A DNA stretch of 11,697 bases from Dehalococcoidia bacterium (GCA_004376205.1 SOKG01000108.1:1-11697), one strand, 5' to 3'; counted from the stretch's first letter, positions 1 to 7,974 are shown. Made by a program: numbers and translations. Notes: generated by a model not told the origin, from the letters alone.

Positions 1-927
1 CTGCATAACCAAGGGGCTCATCCCCAAGTCGGGCAGTTTTATCAGCAGCATAGATTTGTCCAGAACCCTCAGCACCGCCATCTCCCCGTGCCCCCCCTCA
101 ACGGTGCCTACCCGAAAATCAACCTTCTTATTGGCTACAGTGGCGCTGAACTGGCCATCTTGGGGACGGCGCCGCTCAGCAATATTCAGGTTAGCCATCA
201 CCTTAATCCTGGTGAGGATGGCAGTATGAACCCCCAGCGGTAGACGAACTGCATCGTGCAGCACGCCATCGATCCTATTTCGCACAAGCAGGCAATCCTC
301 TTGCGGCTCAATGTGAATATCCGAGGCTCGATCCCGTACTGCCTGCGTAAGCATCATGTCTATTGCCTGCACTATGGGGGCTTGCCTAAGGGCATCGATC
401 TCCAAGACTTCTGCCCCCCCTGCCTCCAACTCCAGGTTGAGCCCTGCTATCTGGCTGACTTGCTGCTGAATCTGCGCGCTCAACGTATAGTTGGCATCTA
501 TGGCGTCATCGAGACTCATGCCAACGGGAATAACTGTCTCAACCCTTTTTCGGGTCAAAGCAGCAATGCTATTCACAGTGCGAAAATCCTGCGGCTCATT
601 TGTAGCTATGGTCAGAGTATCATCATCTACTGAAATCGGTAGGATGTGGTGCTCCCTGGCCACTTGCTCAGACACCAGGGCTATAGCTTCAGGCTGGATC
701 TCCAACTGAGCCAGGTTAACCACGGATACACCATATTTCAAGCTGAGAACGGAGCCCAAAACCTCGGAGTCTACCAGGCCCTGCTCCACCAGCACCTCGC
801 TCAACTTTTTATCAGTTCGAGCAGCAATCTCCTCGGCAGCCTTCAGGTCCGAATCGCTGATGAAAGACCCTTTCACCAGCGCCATGCCCAGCTCGCTATT
901 CTCACGTGAGGAATCCCAATCAGCCAT
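1..927 (-). CDS. pilB: Type IV pilus assembly / type II secretion ATPase (PilB/GspE family), 3' part missing at window edge
   Basis: Hexameric ATPase family that powers pilus extension or type II secretion from the cytoplasmic face of the membrane. I translated 309 residues from an ATG at 927; the frame stays open to the left edge, so the Walker A and later motifs lie outside the window. Residues 13-61 hold two LGxxLVxxxxIxxxxLxxA-like motifs exactly 29 residues apart (L13/G14 and L42/S43), the layout of an MshEN (T2SSE_N) domain. The ATPase N2 domain follows, with ASDIHIEP (201-208), RIDG (218-221), the IKVMANLNIAERRRPQDGQF stretch (241-260) and FRVGT (271-275). AAGGAG at 936-941 lies 8 nt before the ATG. 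pilT lies upstream on the same strand, but a separate promoter is visible between them. PilB versus GspE cannot be decided from this fragment; pilT next door favours PilB. Confidence 0.9.
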   Translation of the reverse strand, partial: MADWDSSRENSELGMALVKGSFISDSDLKAAEEIAARTDKKLSEVLVEQGLVDSEVLGSVLSLKYGVSVVNLAQLEIQPEAIALVSEQVAREHHILPISVDDDTLTIATNEPQDFRTVNSIAALTRKRVETVIPVGMSLDDAIDANYTLSAQIQQQVSQIAGLNLELEAGGAEVLEIDALRQAPIVQAIDMMLTQAVRDRASDIHIEPQEDCLLVRNRIDGVLHDAVRLPLGVHTAILTRIKVMANLNIAERRRPQDGQFSATVANKKVDFRVGTVEGGHGEMAVLRVLDKSMLLIKLPDLGMSPLVMQ

Positions 928-1237
928 CTCCCTTTCTCCTTTGGTGCTCCTATGCCGCCATGAATATGGCCCCAGATCTGACTAGCTATTATACCACAAT
1001 GAGTGAATCCTACCCACAAATGTCAACCAGGACGTCCAGCCAATGCTCTTATCCTGCCCCACCTCCGTAAGCCAAAACTTCGATAGACCAGCGGAGATGA
1101 CGCTTCGCCAGCCAATCGCGTTAGGCCCCGCTGAGGGCGAAAAAGGAACAGGCGCTAGTCCCATCGTATTGCCAACAAATTGAGAGCATTGCCTAGCGCT
1201 TCCCAAAAGTGTCATACCTAGCTGAGAAAAGGATCCT
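928..1237. other. Intergenic region between pilT and the pilB-like gene
   Basis: This 310-bp gap holds the pilB promoter and ribosome binding site at its pilB end. It also contains a 7-bp inverted repeat (GCGCTAG 1152-1158, CTAGCGC 1193-1199) and a direct repeat CCAGCCAAT (1036-1044 and 1108-1116). No clear intrinsic terminator follows pilT. An open frame spans 982-1284 on the minus strand, but it overlaps the pilT 3' end and looks non-coding. Confidence 0.6.
988..1026 (-). promoter_or_regulatory. Candidate promoter of the pilB-like gene (extended -10)
   Basis: On the minus strand, TGGTATAAT (988-996) is a perfect extended -10 element. It would start transcription near 981, about 54 nt before the pilB ATG. 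A perfect TTGACA lies at 1021-1026, but 27 bp separates it from the -10 instead of about 17, so its role is uncertain. Nothing resembles a -35 at normal spacing; the extended -10 may act alone. Confidence 0.5.
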
Positions 1238-2338
1238 TCAGTCCTTTGCCATAGATTCCGCCTTTTGCCGTCGGCGGGGAACATAGGGAGCCAGATCCTT
1301 CTCCATCTGCTCCGGACTTTGTGCCCGGAGCAGAGCTTCTTCGGCGCTGATAATATCTTTTCTCACCGCCACTTCAAGAGCTTGGTCAAGGGTTTGCATG
1401 CCACTTTGCCTGCTGGTCTCAATCACCGAGGCAATCTGGTGAACCTTCCTCTCCCGAATGAGATTCCGAATTGCATAGTTGGCCAACATTATCTCGAGTA
1501 CCGGAATCCTCCCATTGCCGTCAATACGCGGCACCAGAACTTGCGACAGTACCGCCTCCAGCACCAGCGCCAACTGTACCCTAACCTGCTCGTGCTGCGA
1601 AGGAGGGAACTCGCTAATGAGGCGATCAATAACATTAGCAACACCCTGGGTATGTGCTGTAGCCACCACCAGGTGGCCTGTTTCGGCGGCAGTTATGGCT
1701 GCAGCCGTGGTAGCCACATCACGCATCTCTCCAACCAGGATTACATCAGCATTCTGCCGCAGCGCATGCCTCATCGCCGAGGCAAATGATGTAGTATCGT
1801 CCCCCAGGTCTCGCTGAACTATGAGACACTTGTTATTAGCGTGCAGATATTCAATGGGATCCTCAACCGTGACAACCTTTCTGCTCACCTTCTCATTGAG
1901 GTGATTAATCATGGCAGCCTGAGTGGTTGACTTGCCGCTGCTTGTGGGGCCGGTAACCAAAACCAGCCCTTTTCGCTTAAGGATCAAGGTCCTACAGATA
2001 TCAGGAAGGCCCAACTCATCGATACCAGGAACCCTAACAGGCAGACAACGGATGGCAAGTGCGATACTACCCCGCTGCATAGAAACATTGACCCTGAAAC
2101 GGCCCACTCCAGAGATGCTATAGGCAAAGTCAAGCTCTAACTCTGTATAGAAAACCTCCCGCTGCTTCTCCGATGTGATAGACTCAAAGGCTTCCTCGAG
2201 TGCCAAAGGAGTCAGCGGTTCGTTTCCCATAGGCACGAGCTCATGGGAAAGGCGGAACACAGGACAAGCTGGCACCACAAGGTGAACGTCAGAGGCCCCC
2301 CACTGCATAGCTATCCTAAGAAGTTCATCAATGTCCAC
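1238..2338 (-). CDS. pilT: Type IV pilus retraction ATPase PilT
   Basis: Hexameric cytoplasmic ATPase that drives pilin disassembly and pilus retraction (twitching motility, DNA uptake). The 366-residue length is normal for the family. Visible motifs: Walker A GPTSSGKST (130-138), Asp box VTVEDPIEY (156-164), Walker B DVILVGEMRD (198-207), His box TGHLVVATAHT (220-230), and the PilT signature AIRNLIRE (289-296), which separates PilT from PilB. A short basic tail (PRRRQK, 354-359) ends the protein. The start is GTG at 2338, decided by a near-perfect Shine-Dalgarno GGAGGTGAT (2341-2349) that contains the TGA stop of the upstream gene. Only 3 bp separate the two genes, so translation is probably coupled to the c-di-GMP enzyme upstream. 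All catalytic motifs look intact. Confidence 0.96.
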   Translation of the reverse strand: MDIDELLRIAMQWGASDVHLVVPACPVFRLSHELVPMGNEPLTPLALEEAFESITSEKQREVFYTELELDFAYSISGVGRFRVNVSMQRGSIALAIRCLPVRVPGIDELGLPDICRTLILKRKGLVLVTGPTSSGKSTTQAAMINHLNEKVSRKVVTVEDPIEYLHANNKCLIVQRDLGDDTTSFASAMRHALRQNADVILVGEMRDVATTAAAITAAETGHLVVATAHTQGVANVIDRLISEFPPSQHEQVRVQLALVLEAVLSQVLVPRIDGNGRIPVLEIMLANYAIRNLIRERKVHQIASVIETSRQSGMQTLDQALEVAVRKDIISAEEALLRAQSPEQMEKDLAPYVPRRRQKAESMAKD

Positions 2339-2340
2339 TG

Positions 2341-2349
2341 ATCACCTCC
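2341..2349 (-). promoter_or_regulatory. Strong ribosome binding site of pilT overlapping the upstream stop codon
   Basis: GGAGGTGAT on the minus strand matches the 16S anti-Shine-Dalgarno almost completely. It lies 6 nt (counted from GGAGG) before the GTG start of pilT and includes the TGA stop of the c-di-GMP enzyme gene. This arrangement indicates translational coupling and supports the GTG start. Confidence 0.8.
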
Positions 2350-4876
2350 GTCCATGAGTTTCCACTGGGCTTCGTCTGGCCTTCGCCCCCTTCGACATCT
2401 GGCCTTCCTTTTGAGCAGTGAAGGCCTTGGCAATGTCGGGGTCGAATTGAGTGCCAGCACAGCGCTCTATTTCGTCCATAGCCTGCTCAGGAGATAATTT
2501 GCCCTCACGGTAGGGACGTAACGATGTCATAGCATCATAAGCATCGGCTACAGCCAGAATTCGAGCGTCGAGGGGAATATTCTCACCTTTCAGCCCTGCA
2601 GGATAGCCACTGCCATCGTAGTGTTCATGATGATATTGGATGGCAGCCAGACACCCACTTAGGCCGCCGACGTGCTTCAGTATCGCTACCCCCAGCTTAG
2701 GATGGGCGCGTATCGACTCCCAGTCATCAGCACTCAAAGCGTTCGTCTTGAGAAGTATCCCATCAGAGACTCCAATCTTGCCGATGTCGTGCAGCAACGC
2801 GGCCGCTCGGATTGTGGCTATCCGCTCTTCTGAGTAGCCAAGCGCCTCGGCAATCTCCGTCGCATATCTGCTGACCTTCTTCGAATGTCCGTAGGTATAA
2901 TGGTCCTTGGCATCAACTGTGGCTGCCAGGGCATATATCGTGCTCAGTACCCCCGGCTCTCCTTCCAGGTTGCCCACCGTTCCTGCAGCGCGCGAACGAG
3001 TCACGTCAGCGGCCAAGGATATTCGATTTCTCCCTGCTTGCTTGCTATGATATAGGGCTGCATCCGCCGCCTGAAGAATCTCTTCTCGCATAACGCCTTC
3101 AGTGGGCCACGAAGCTATGCCCATGCTACAAGTCAGTGCAATCCCTTTGTAGTCCATTTCGCTTTCGATCCTCTTGCGTATCCTCTCCGCCACGGTGCGG
3201 GCATCGTCAAGGGATGCCTGCGGCAGAATAATGGTGAACTCGTCTCCGCCGTAGCGAAAAGCCATATCTATGGCTCTGATCGTGCCTCTTACGTACTGCC
3301 CTATTTCCCTGAGGATATCATCGCCCGCCAGATGACCATAGACATCGTTATACATCTTGAAAAGGTCCAAGTCCAAAAAGAGCAAGGAGAATATATCGCC
3401 AAAGCGAGAACACCTGGAGATCTCCTCGTCAAGGCGCTCATGAAAATAGCGGTGATTATATAATCCCGTCAACTCATCGATATGGGCCCTCTCCCTAGCT
3501 TGAGCATAAAGCTGAGCGTTCTCTATAGCTACCGCCGCTTCATGGACCAGCGTCGTGACCAGATCTATGTCATCGCTTGAGTACTGACCGCCCGATTCTT
3601 TCTTGCTCAGTGCAAGGATTCCGACCAGCTTGCCTTTGCTCTTCATCGGCACAAGCAGCTCTATGTCCACTCCTTCAATGGTATTTCTTTCCACCTCCCA
3701 CAGCCCCTTAAACTCCGGCGCTATATCTATCAACTCTCGAGAGAGAGGCTCATCCTCTCTGGCAAGCCAGTTCACGACCGGGCTATCCTTGCCCAGCTTT
3801 ATCGGCATAATCGGCTCTGCTTCGACCAGCCGCTCGGCGAACTCCGAGCCGAAATCATCATTTCTGGGAAGCAAGAGGCTCGCCTGGGTAGCATTTACCG
3901 CCTTTGCTATCGGTTTTAACATCGCCTCTGCCAACTCGTCCAGATCGATAACATTGCTCATCCTCCGAGCGAAGGTGAGCACAAGTTGCCGATACTCATA
4001 GGTCTCCATATAGAAGAGCCTATCTACGCCTTTTTGAACGAGCGCCCTCAGCGGGTTGAATAGCATGGCCATAACAAATGCCATGGCCAGAATAGCTGCA
4101 AGACTGGCGGAGTTGGTCCAGTTCCGAACAAAGTAGTGCAAGCCTAAGAGCATAAGCAGATATGAGGCTGTGATAAAAACAACTACGGATGAGTAAGCTA
4201 GGCCTTTCCGTGCAAGCAGTTTAATATCGAGTAGCTTGTACCTCATGATAGCGTAGGTGATGATTAGAGCATTGGCGAGGTGACCTACATGCTCTATCGG
4301 ATATTTTGGGAAAGGAGGCAAAGCAGTTCTGAGGCTGAAAACCGCTAGCAGAAAAACCCCCACCAACAGATAAATAACCCTATTTCGACTAAGGGAATCC
4401 CTCAAAGAACGGTACCTTTGCACTAGATATAATACCGACAACGCCGTGAATAACCCGCCGCCAACACCCATGAAGTACATCCACGGCCCGTACTCGATAT
4501 GGACTCCCCCACTGCTCAAATACTCGAGGGTCTGAGGAATGAAGCCCCACGCAGCCAAGACAGCAAGAGCTGCTATAAATGTATACCCCAGCCGGACCCA
4601 TGTAACTGCACGTCTGTGGGTGAAACCGCAAATGAAGTGCCAATAGGCGACAACACTCCATAGGCCACATACAGGCAGGATCGTGCCCCAATAAGGCAAC
4701 TGTCCTGGCAAGACCCTGCTGTTGATCATGAAGGCGCTGAGACTCCAGCCGGCGGATGCAACGAGGTACACCAAGAACAGTCTGTGCATCCTCGTTCTTC
4801 CGTCACGAAGGATTAGGGCAAGCAAGAACAAGAATACGATAAGAGTGACTAACGTAACTGCGGAATAGATATCCAT
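2342..4876 (-). CDS. Membrane-bound GAF-GGDEF-HD-GYP protein (diguanylate cyclase / c-di-GMP phosphodiesterase)
   Basis: Predicted membrane enzyme of c-di-GMP turnover, 844 residues. Residues 1 to about 280 contain a series of hydrophobic helices resembling the 7TM sensor module of histidine kinases. A GAF-like domain follows (about 305-455). The diguanylate cyclase domain (about 460-620) has DELTGLYNHRYF (467-478), an intact GGDEF at 543-547, and an RxxD product-inhibition site (RAID, 534-537) exactly five residues upstream. The HD-GYP phosphodiesterase domain (about 640-820) keeps LLHDIGKIG (694-702) and HHEHYDGSGYP (749-759). Both enzymatic halves look catalytically competent, so net activity cannot be predicted. 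The gene is first in a likely operon with pilT (3-bp gap, shared Shine-Dalgarno/stop). The start is ATG at 4876 with a weak AGGA close by. The sensory ligand is unknown. Confidence 0.94.
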   Translation of the reverse strand: MDIYSAVTLVTLIVFLFLLALILRDGRTRMHRLFLVYLVASAGWSLSAFMINSRVLPGQLPYWGTILPVCGLWSVVAYWHFICGFTHRRAVTWVRLGYTFIAALAVLAAWGFIPQTLEYLSSGGVHIEYGPWMYFMGVGGGLFTALSVLYLVQRYRSLRDSLSRNRVIYLLVGVFLLAVFSLRTALPPFPKYPIEHVGHLANALIITYAIMRYKLLDIKLLARKGLAYSSVVVFITASYLLMLLGLHYFVRNWTNSASLAAILAMAFVMAMLFNPLRALVQKGVDRLFYMETYEYRQLVLTFARRMSNVIDLDELAEAMLKPIAKAVNATQASLLLPRNDDFGSEFAERLVEAEPIMPIKLGKDSPVVNWLAREDEPLSRELIDIAPEFKGLWEVERNTIEGVDIELLVPMKSKGKLVGILALSKKESGGQYSSDDIDLVTTLVHEAAVAIENAQLYAQARERAHIDELTGLYNHRYFHERLDEEISRCSRFGDIFSLLFLDLDLFKMYNDVYGHLAGDDILREIGQYVRGTIRAIDMAFRYGGDEFTIILPQASLDDARTVAERIRKRIESEMDYKGIALTCSMGIASWPTEGVMREEILQAADAALYHSKQAGRNRISLAADVTRSRAAGTVGNLEGEPGVLSTIYALAATVDAKDHYTYGHSKKVSRYATEIAEALGYSEERIATIRAAALLHDIGKIGVSDGILLKTNALSADDWESIRAHPKLGVAILKHVGGLSGCLAAIQYHHEHYDGSGYPAGLKGENIPLDARILAVADAYDAMTSLRPYREGKLSPEQAMDEIERCAGTQFDPDIAKAFTAQKEGQMSKGAKARRSPVETHGRR

Positions 4877-5336
4877 TTCCTAGCTCAATCCTCTCATAGC
4901 TGAAACATTGGCACCTTACACTAAATTCCATTATGCATCGGATTGAACTGCGGTCAATCCTACAAAGGTAACGGGGGTATGAGTACTTTTGACATTAGGA
5001 AACCTCATGCATGTATATCAGAACATAGCTATATCCACCGCAGTGCTCTTGGCTGCACAAAGCTAGACTCAACCTCACCAAACCGACAACGAAAAGCGGA
5101 CTGAACTTCCGATTGAAGGGACAGGAAGCTAAGCAAGTTTCCCTGCTTATACGCGCAATGTCTCGCAATGACAGGGAACGAGGTTCTTAGAAAGCTTGTG
5201 TGGGATACACTGTAGAACGTTTTTGCGGAGATTCGCGCCAGAACAGAGGACGATGACCGGAGGTAAAGAGGCTAGGTACAGTCTAAGTTAAACGCTCAGC
5301 ATTTATGGCAAGATGAAATAGGGCTTTCTGCAATCG
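4877..5336. other. Intergenic region upstream of the c-di-GMP enzyme gene
   Basis: This 460-bp gap lies between the methyltransferase 3' end and the c-di-GMP enzyme start. Apart from a promoter-like pair at 4930-4957, I see only short hairpins, such as AAGCA/TGCTT around 5133-5150. No ORF with a plausible ribosome binding site, no tRNA and no clear terminator after the methyltransferase are visible. A small non-coding RNA cannot be excluded. Confidence 0.5.
4930..4957 (-). promoter_or_regulatory. Candidate sigma70-type promoter of the c-di-GMP enzyme/pilT operon
   Basis: The minus strand reads TTGACC (4952-4957), a 16-bp spacer, then CATAAT (4930-4935). Each hexamer has one mismatch to consensus. 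The predicted transcription start near 4923 leaves a leader of about 47 nt before the ATG at 4876. Confidence 0.4.
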
Positions 5337-6032
5337 CTACTTATGGCTACTGTTCAACACCGCCAGACCTGAATAGACCACCCTTGTCTCCGAAACCTGG
5401 CTAAAACCAGCCTCCTCGAGCAGTGCTCTTTGCTCCTCATGGTCAAACCTGTGGTATTGGCTCTCCATCCGAAGCTTCCAGTCATAATATGCCATCTTGA
5501 TCATGTCCGGCATCAAGGCTGCCATCTTCCTGACTGTCGTCCAGAGCCCCTCAGCCCGGATATCGTCTGCTATGACATTCAGACATATCCTCAACGGATT
5601 CTGCCCCGTCCTCGGGTTTGCCAGGACTATCTTACCGCCCGGTTTCAGAACGCGGTAGAGTTCCTTCAGTGTATCCCTCTGATACTCCGCCGGCAACGTG
5701 TACAGCGTGGTATTAGATGCTATCTTATCAAAACAGTTACCCTTGAAAGGCAACCTGCTTGCCAGGTCCGCCAAGATCAGGCCAGAGTGACCGTCTTTAC
5801 TCCTGTGGCTGTCCAGTGCTTCGCGGCAGTAATCCAGCGCAACCACGTAGCTTCCGGCCTCTTTTATCATCAAGGCCAAGTTGCCGGTGCCAGATCCCGC
5901 GTCGAGTACCAGCTCACCCTGTTTTGCGCCCAGCTCTTGGCACACGTCGGAGAGCAACTGCCGGTACGTTGGCAGAAGATTGAGCACGTCGTAAACCGTG
6001 AAATATCTTCTCCAGAATTCTGGACCAATCAT
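5337..6032 (-). CDS. Class I SAM-dependent methyltransferase
   Basis: Soluble 231-residue methyltransferase of the Methyltransf_11/25 type (UbiE-like Rossmann fold). It has SAM-binding motif I LVLDAGSGTGN (41-51), the acidic end of strand 2 in ALD (65-67), LPF (94-96) in the post-II position, and LKPGGK (129-134), typical of this family. The C-terminal LLEEAGF (204-210) is also typical. The acceptor substrate cannot be read from the sequence. The gene starts 38 bp after the GH3-like gene on the same strand, so both are probably co-transcribed and may modify the same small molecule. The ATG at 6032 has no good Shine-Dalgarno; a GGAAGG lies roughly 20 nt upstream. No alternative ATG, GTG or TTG in frame was seen in the intergenic stretch. 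Confidence 0.88.
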   Translation of the reverse strand: MIGPEFWRRYFTVYDVLNLLPTYRQLLSDVCQELGAKQGELVLDAGSGTGNLALMIKEAGSYVVALDYCREALDSHRSKDGHSGLILADLASRLPFKGNCFDKIASNTTLYTLPAEYQRDTLKELYRVLKPGGKIVLANPRTGQNPLRICLNVIADDIRAEGLWTTVRKMAALMPDMIKMAYYDWKLRMESQYHRFDHEEQRALLEEAGFSQVSETRVVYSGLAVLNSSHK

Positions 6033-6070
6033 AGCCGAAGTAACGTGGAACGACCTTCCGCGAGCAAGAA

Positions 6071-7675
6071 TTAAGGAACCGGGTTCAGCAGAAATTCGAC
6101 TATGTCATCCGGGGGGTTCATATGGGGAGGCTTCAAGTGAGCCAGGTCAGCGCCAGCCGCCCGCTGCCTTGCAATATAGCACCGGAATGCCCCGCTAGGC
6201 AGCATAGTCACCTCTAACATTACGTCGCGTGCATCTTCCAGAATGCCGTAAAAGGGACTGTTATCTCTTAGATTACTGCTGATGGCGATGGCTGCTCGGT
6301 CAGTATCTATCTTCGCACCATCCTTAGGCTCAATATAGAAATGTATCCTCGGCTTTTCGCCCTCCTCCTGCCTCACCACCCACTCGTGATAGTCAAATCC
6401 CGAGTCCTCTATCGCTTGCCACAGCGTTCCCTCTTCCAAATGTACAACACCCTCTATATCTATGACGCCATCTATTCTGGACGCAAACACCATCTGAGGG
6501 ATACCCACGCTGAGGTTTTCATTGCGCAGCGAGGTTATGCTGATTACGTCCCCGAGGAAGTACCTGACGAAAGCGCCGCCATAGAAATTGGTGATGACGA
6601 TGCCGTAACGCTCCCCCGCTTTGACCTCATCCAGCGTAAGGATATCCGGTCGATAGGTTGGATCCTCCAACCATTTGCGGCACTCCTCTTCAGGCACAAA
6701 CTCCAAGAAATTAGTATGAGGGAGAAATGTCATTGCGTCATAGTCCCAGAGCTGCGTGGCCATAATGACTGTCTCCGTGGATCCATATACACTCAGAGGA
6801 TACCTCCCCCACATCTCCTTGACCTTCTCCCGGTAAACTGTGGCATCTATTCCTGTCGAAACCACCGCCTTAAGCGACCAAATATCTCTGGGCAACATAG
6901 GTCTCCGAGCCAGTTTGCTCTTGACTATTGCCTTTAACACCCTGAGAGGCAGCCTACGCCTAATCAGCATGGGCACCGCCTTTTTCAGCTCCCCCAGCCT
7001 ACTAAGCCGTTCTCCTACAGCTAGTAGCACACCGGCCATAGACATCACGAGGTCTATGCCCTCTTCTAGCCCCATCTTAAACCCCTGTCCTATCCTCTCC
7101 TCAAATCTCATCTTCTCCACTTCATCTACCGGAGGCAGAAAGTCAAAGATGCCCTCTTCCGCCGCCCTGCGTGCCCATGAACCACTGGAATATGGCGGCG
7201 GAGCAAGAGCGTAGAGGAACTTGTCGTGTTCCTCGAGAACAATATCGCCCCTGCCTTTACATGAGGCGAAGAGCAGCATCGCGAGGCACGTATCACCCAG
7301 CTCCCTGTATACCTTCCCAGTTATAGGAATCCATTTGAAGGCGTACAGGCCAGAGTGGCATCGCCTGCCCGCGGTATGCTGCCAGAGCATTGGCTTCTCA
7401 GGTAGTGCATTCTCTATTTGCTCCGAGAGATACGGAACATAATCCTCGTAGGTGGTGATAGGCACCTGCTCCCGAAACTCTTCCACGGTGCGCGGCTTTG
7501 CTCCCCGCATCACCTTCCTGCCCAACTCACACTTATTCAGCAGCTCTACCTGCTCCATTAGCAGTCGCCGCTGGATGGCCATAAACTCCTCCATGCTGAG
7601 GTCAATAAACCCACAGCACTTCTGCCACAACTCTTCAGTCCTGCCTTCCCTTAACAGTTCAAGCGCACTTAGCAT
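6071..7675 (-). CDS. GH3-family (auxin-responsive GH3-like) acyl-adenylating protein
   Basis: 534-residue member of the GH3 branch of the ANL adenylating superfamily. Plant members activate carboxylic acids with ATP and conjugate them to amino acids; bacterial members have no assigned substrate here. Family features: VPITTYEDYVPYL (71-83), the region after motif I ending in FKWIPIT (113-119), motif II VYGSTET (296-302), FLEFVPEEE (323-331), and ITNFYGGAFVRYFLGDVI (361-378) containing the motif III aspartate (D376). The usual Ser/Thr-rich P-loop (TSGTT-like) is replaced by HTAGRRCHSG (100-109), so activity may be altered. A good Shine-Dalgarno GGAGGT (7681-7686) supports the ATG at 7675. A SAM methyltransferase follows 38 bp downstream. 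Family assignment is confident; reaction and pathway are unknown. Confidence 0.85.
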   Translation of the reverse strand: MLSALELLREGRTEELWQKCCGFIDLSMEEFMAIQRRLLMEQVELLNKCELGRKVMRGAKPRTVEEFREQVPITTYEDYVPYLSEQIENALPEKPMLWQHTAGRRCHSGLYAFKWIPITGKVYRELGDTCLAMLLFASCKGRGDIVLEEHDKFLYALAPPPYSSGSWARRAAEEGIFDFLPPVDEVEKMRFEERIGQGFKMGLEEGIDLVMSMAGVLLAVGERLSRLGELKKAVPMLIRRRLPLRVLKAIVKSKLARRPMLPRDIWSLKAVVSTGIDATVYREKVKEMWGRYPLSVYGSTETVIMATQLWDYDAMTFLPHTNFLEFVPEEECRKWLEDPTYRPDILTLDEVKAGERYGIVITNFYGGAFVRYFLGDVISITSLRNENLSVGIPQMVFASRIDGVIDIEGVVHLEEGTLWQAIEDSGFDYHEWVVRQEEGEKPRIHFYIEPKDGAKIDTDRAAIAISSNLRDNSPFYGILEDARDVMLEVTMLPSGAFRCYIARQRAAGADLAHLKPPHMNPPDDIVEFLLNPVP

Positions 7676-7702
7676 TTGAGACCTCCGCTGACATTGGAGA
7701 TA

Positions 7703-7722
7703 GAAGTGAAGTGAAGTGAAGT
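7703..7722. repeat. Tandem GAAGT pentanucleotide repeat in the GH3-like leader
   Basis: Four perfect copies of GAAGT (ACTTC on the minus strand) lie between the candidate promoter and the ribosome binding site of the GH3-like gene. Copy number is low, so slippage is possible but not implied. Confidence 0.8.
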
Positions 7723-7729
7723 AAACTTA

Positions 7730-7768
7730 AGTATAATCTCTTGTACTACGTCTTTCTAGATATGTCAA
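7730..7768 (-). promoter_or_regulatory. Candidate promoter of the GH3-like/methyltransferase operon
   Basis: A perfect minus-strand TTGACA lies at 7763-7768. Two -10 candidates exist: TACAAG (7740-7745) at the normal 17-bp spacing, and the better TATACT (7730-7735) at 27 bp. Either would give a leader of roughly 45-60 nt containing the GAAGT repeats. Confidence 0.4.
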
Positions 7769-7874
7769 GTATCGTACCCGAGCCTAGCTACAAACGCTGG
7801 GCATTCCCGCCCTACCTCACGAGCTTTGCTCGTAAACGCTCATTAGGGGGTGCGGCGGATAGCCCTCCTTTTCA

Positions 7875-7954
7875 CCCTGTCAACAAACTACTTCCAAAGT
7901 GGCCCCACCCAATAGAGCTAGCCAAACTAAGACAAGGCAATTTTTTTGACAGGG
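7875..7954. mobile_element. Possible 80-bp MITE-like remnant with terminal inverted repeats
   Basis: CCCTGTCAACAAA (7875-7887) and its inverted counterpart (7942-7954) match at 12 of 13 positions, with the outer nine bases (CCCTGTCAA) perfect. The interior is not self-complementary, and I see no convincing target-site duplication. It could be a decayed miniature element or a single insertion-sequence-end pair. The right arm contains an outward-facing TTGACA. Confidence 0.35.
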
Positions 7955-7974
7955 CCGTGGCTAAGTGCTATTCT
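7946..7974 (+). promoter_or_regulatory. Possible outward promoter at the right end of the inverted-repeat element
   Basis: TTGACA (7946-7951), inside the right inverted repeat, is followed at exactly 17 bp by TATTCT (7969-7974). It points towards the first coiled-coil gene, whose start is about 275 bp downstream. Confidence 0.3.

Noticed and set aside
256..909. Overlapping plus-strand open frames at the left end
   Set aside because: They are antisense to the pilB-like gene, which is an uninterrupted, recognisable ATPase frame of 309 codons to the edge.
982..1284. 100-codon open frame on the minus strand between pilT and pilB
   Set aside because: It overlaps the pilT 3' end by 47 bp, lacks a ribosome binding site and family features, and covers the pilB promoter.
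5430..6074. 214-codon plus-strand open frame opposite the methyltransferase
   Set aside because: The minus-strand gene has clear SAM motifs; the antisense frame has no family features.
7819..7833. ACGAGC-TTT-GCTCGT hairpin considered as a terminator
   Set aside because: The stem is only 6 bp, no T run follows, and no gene ends just before it on either strand.
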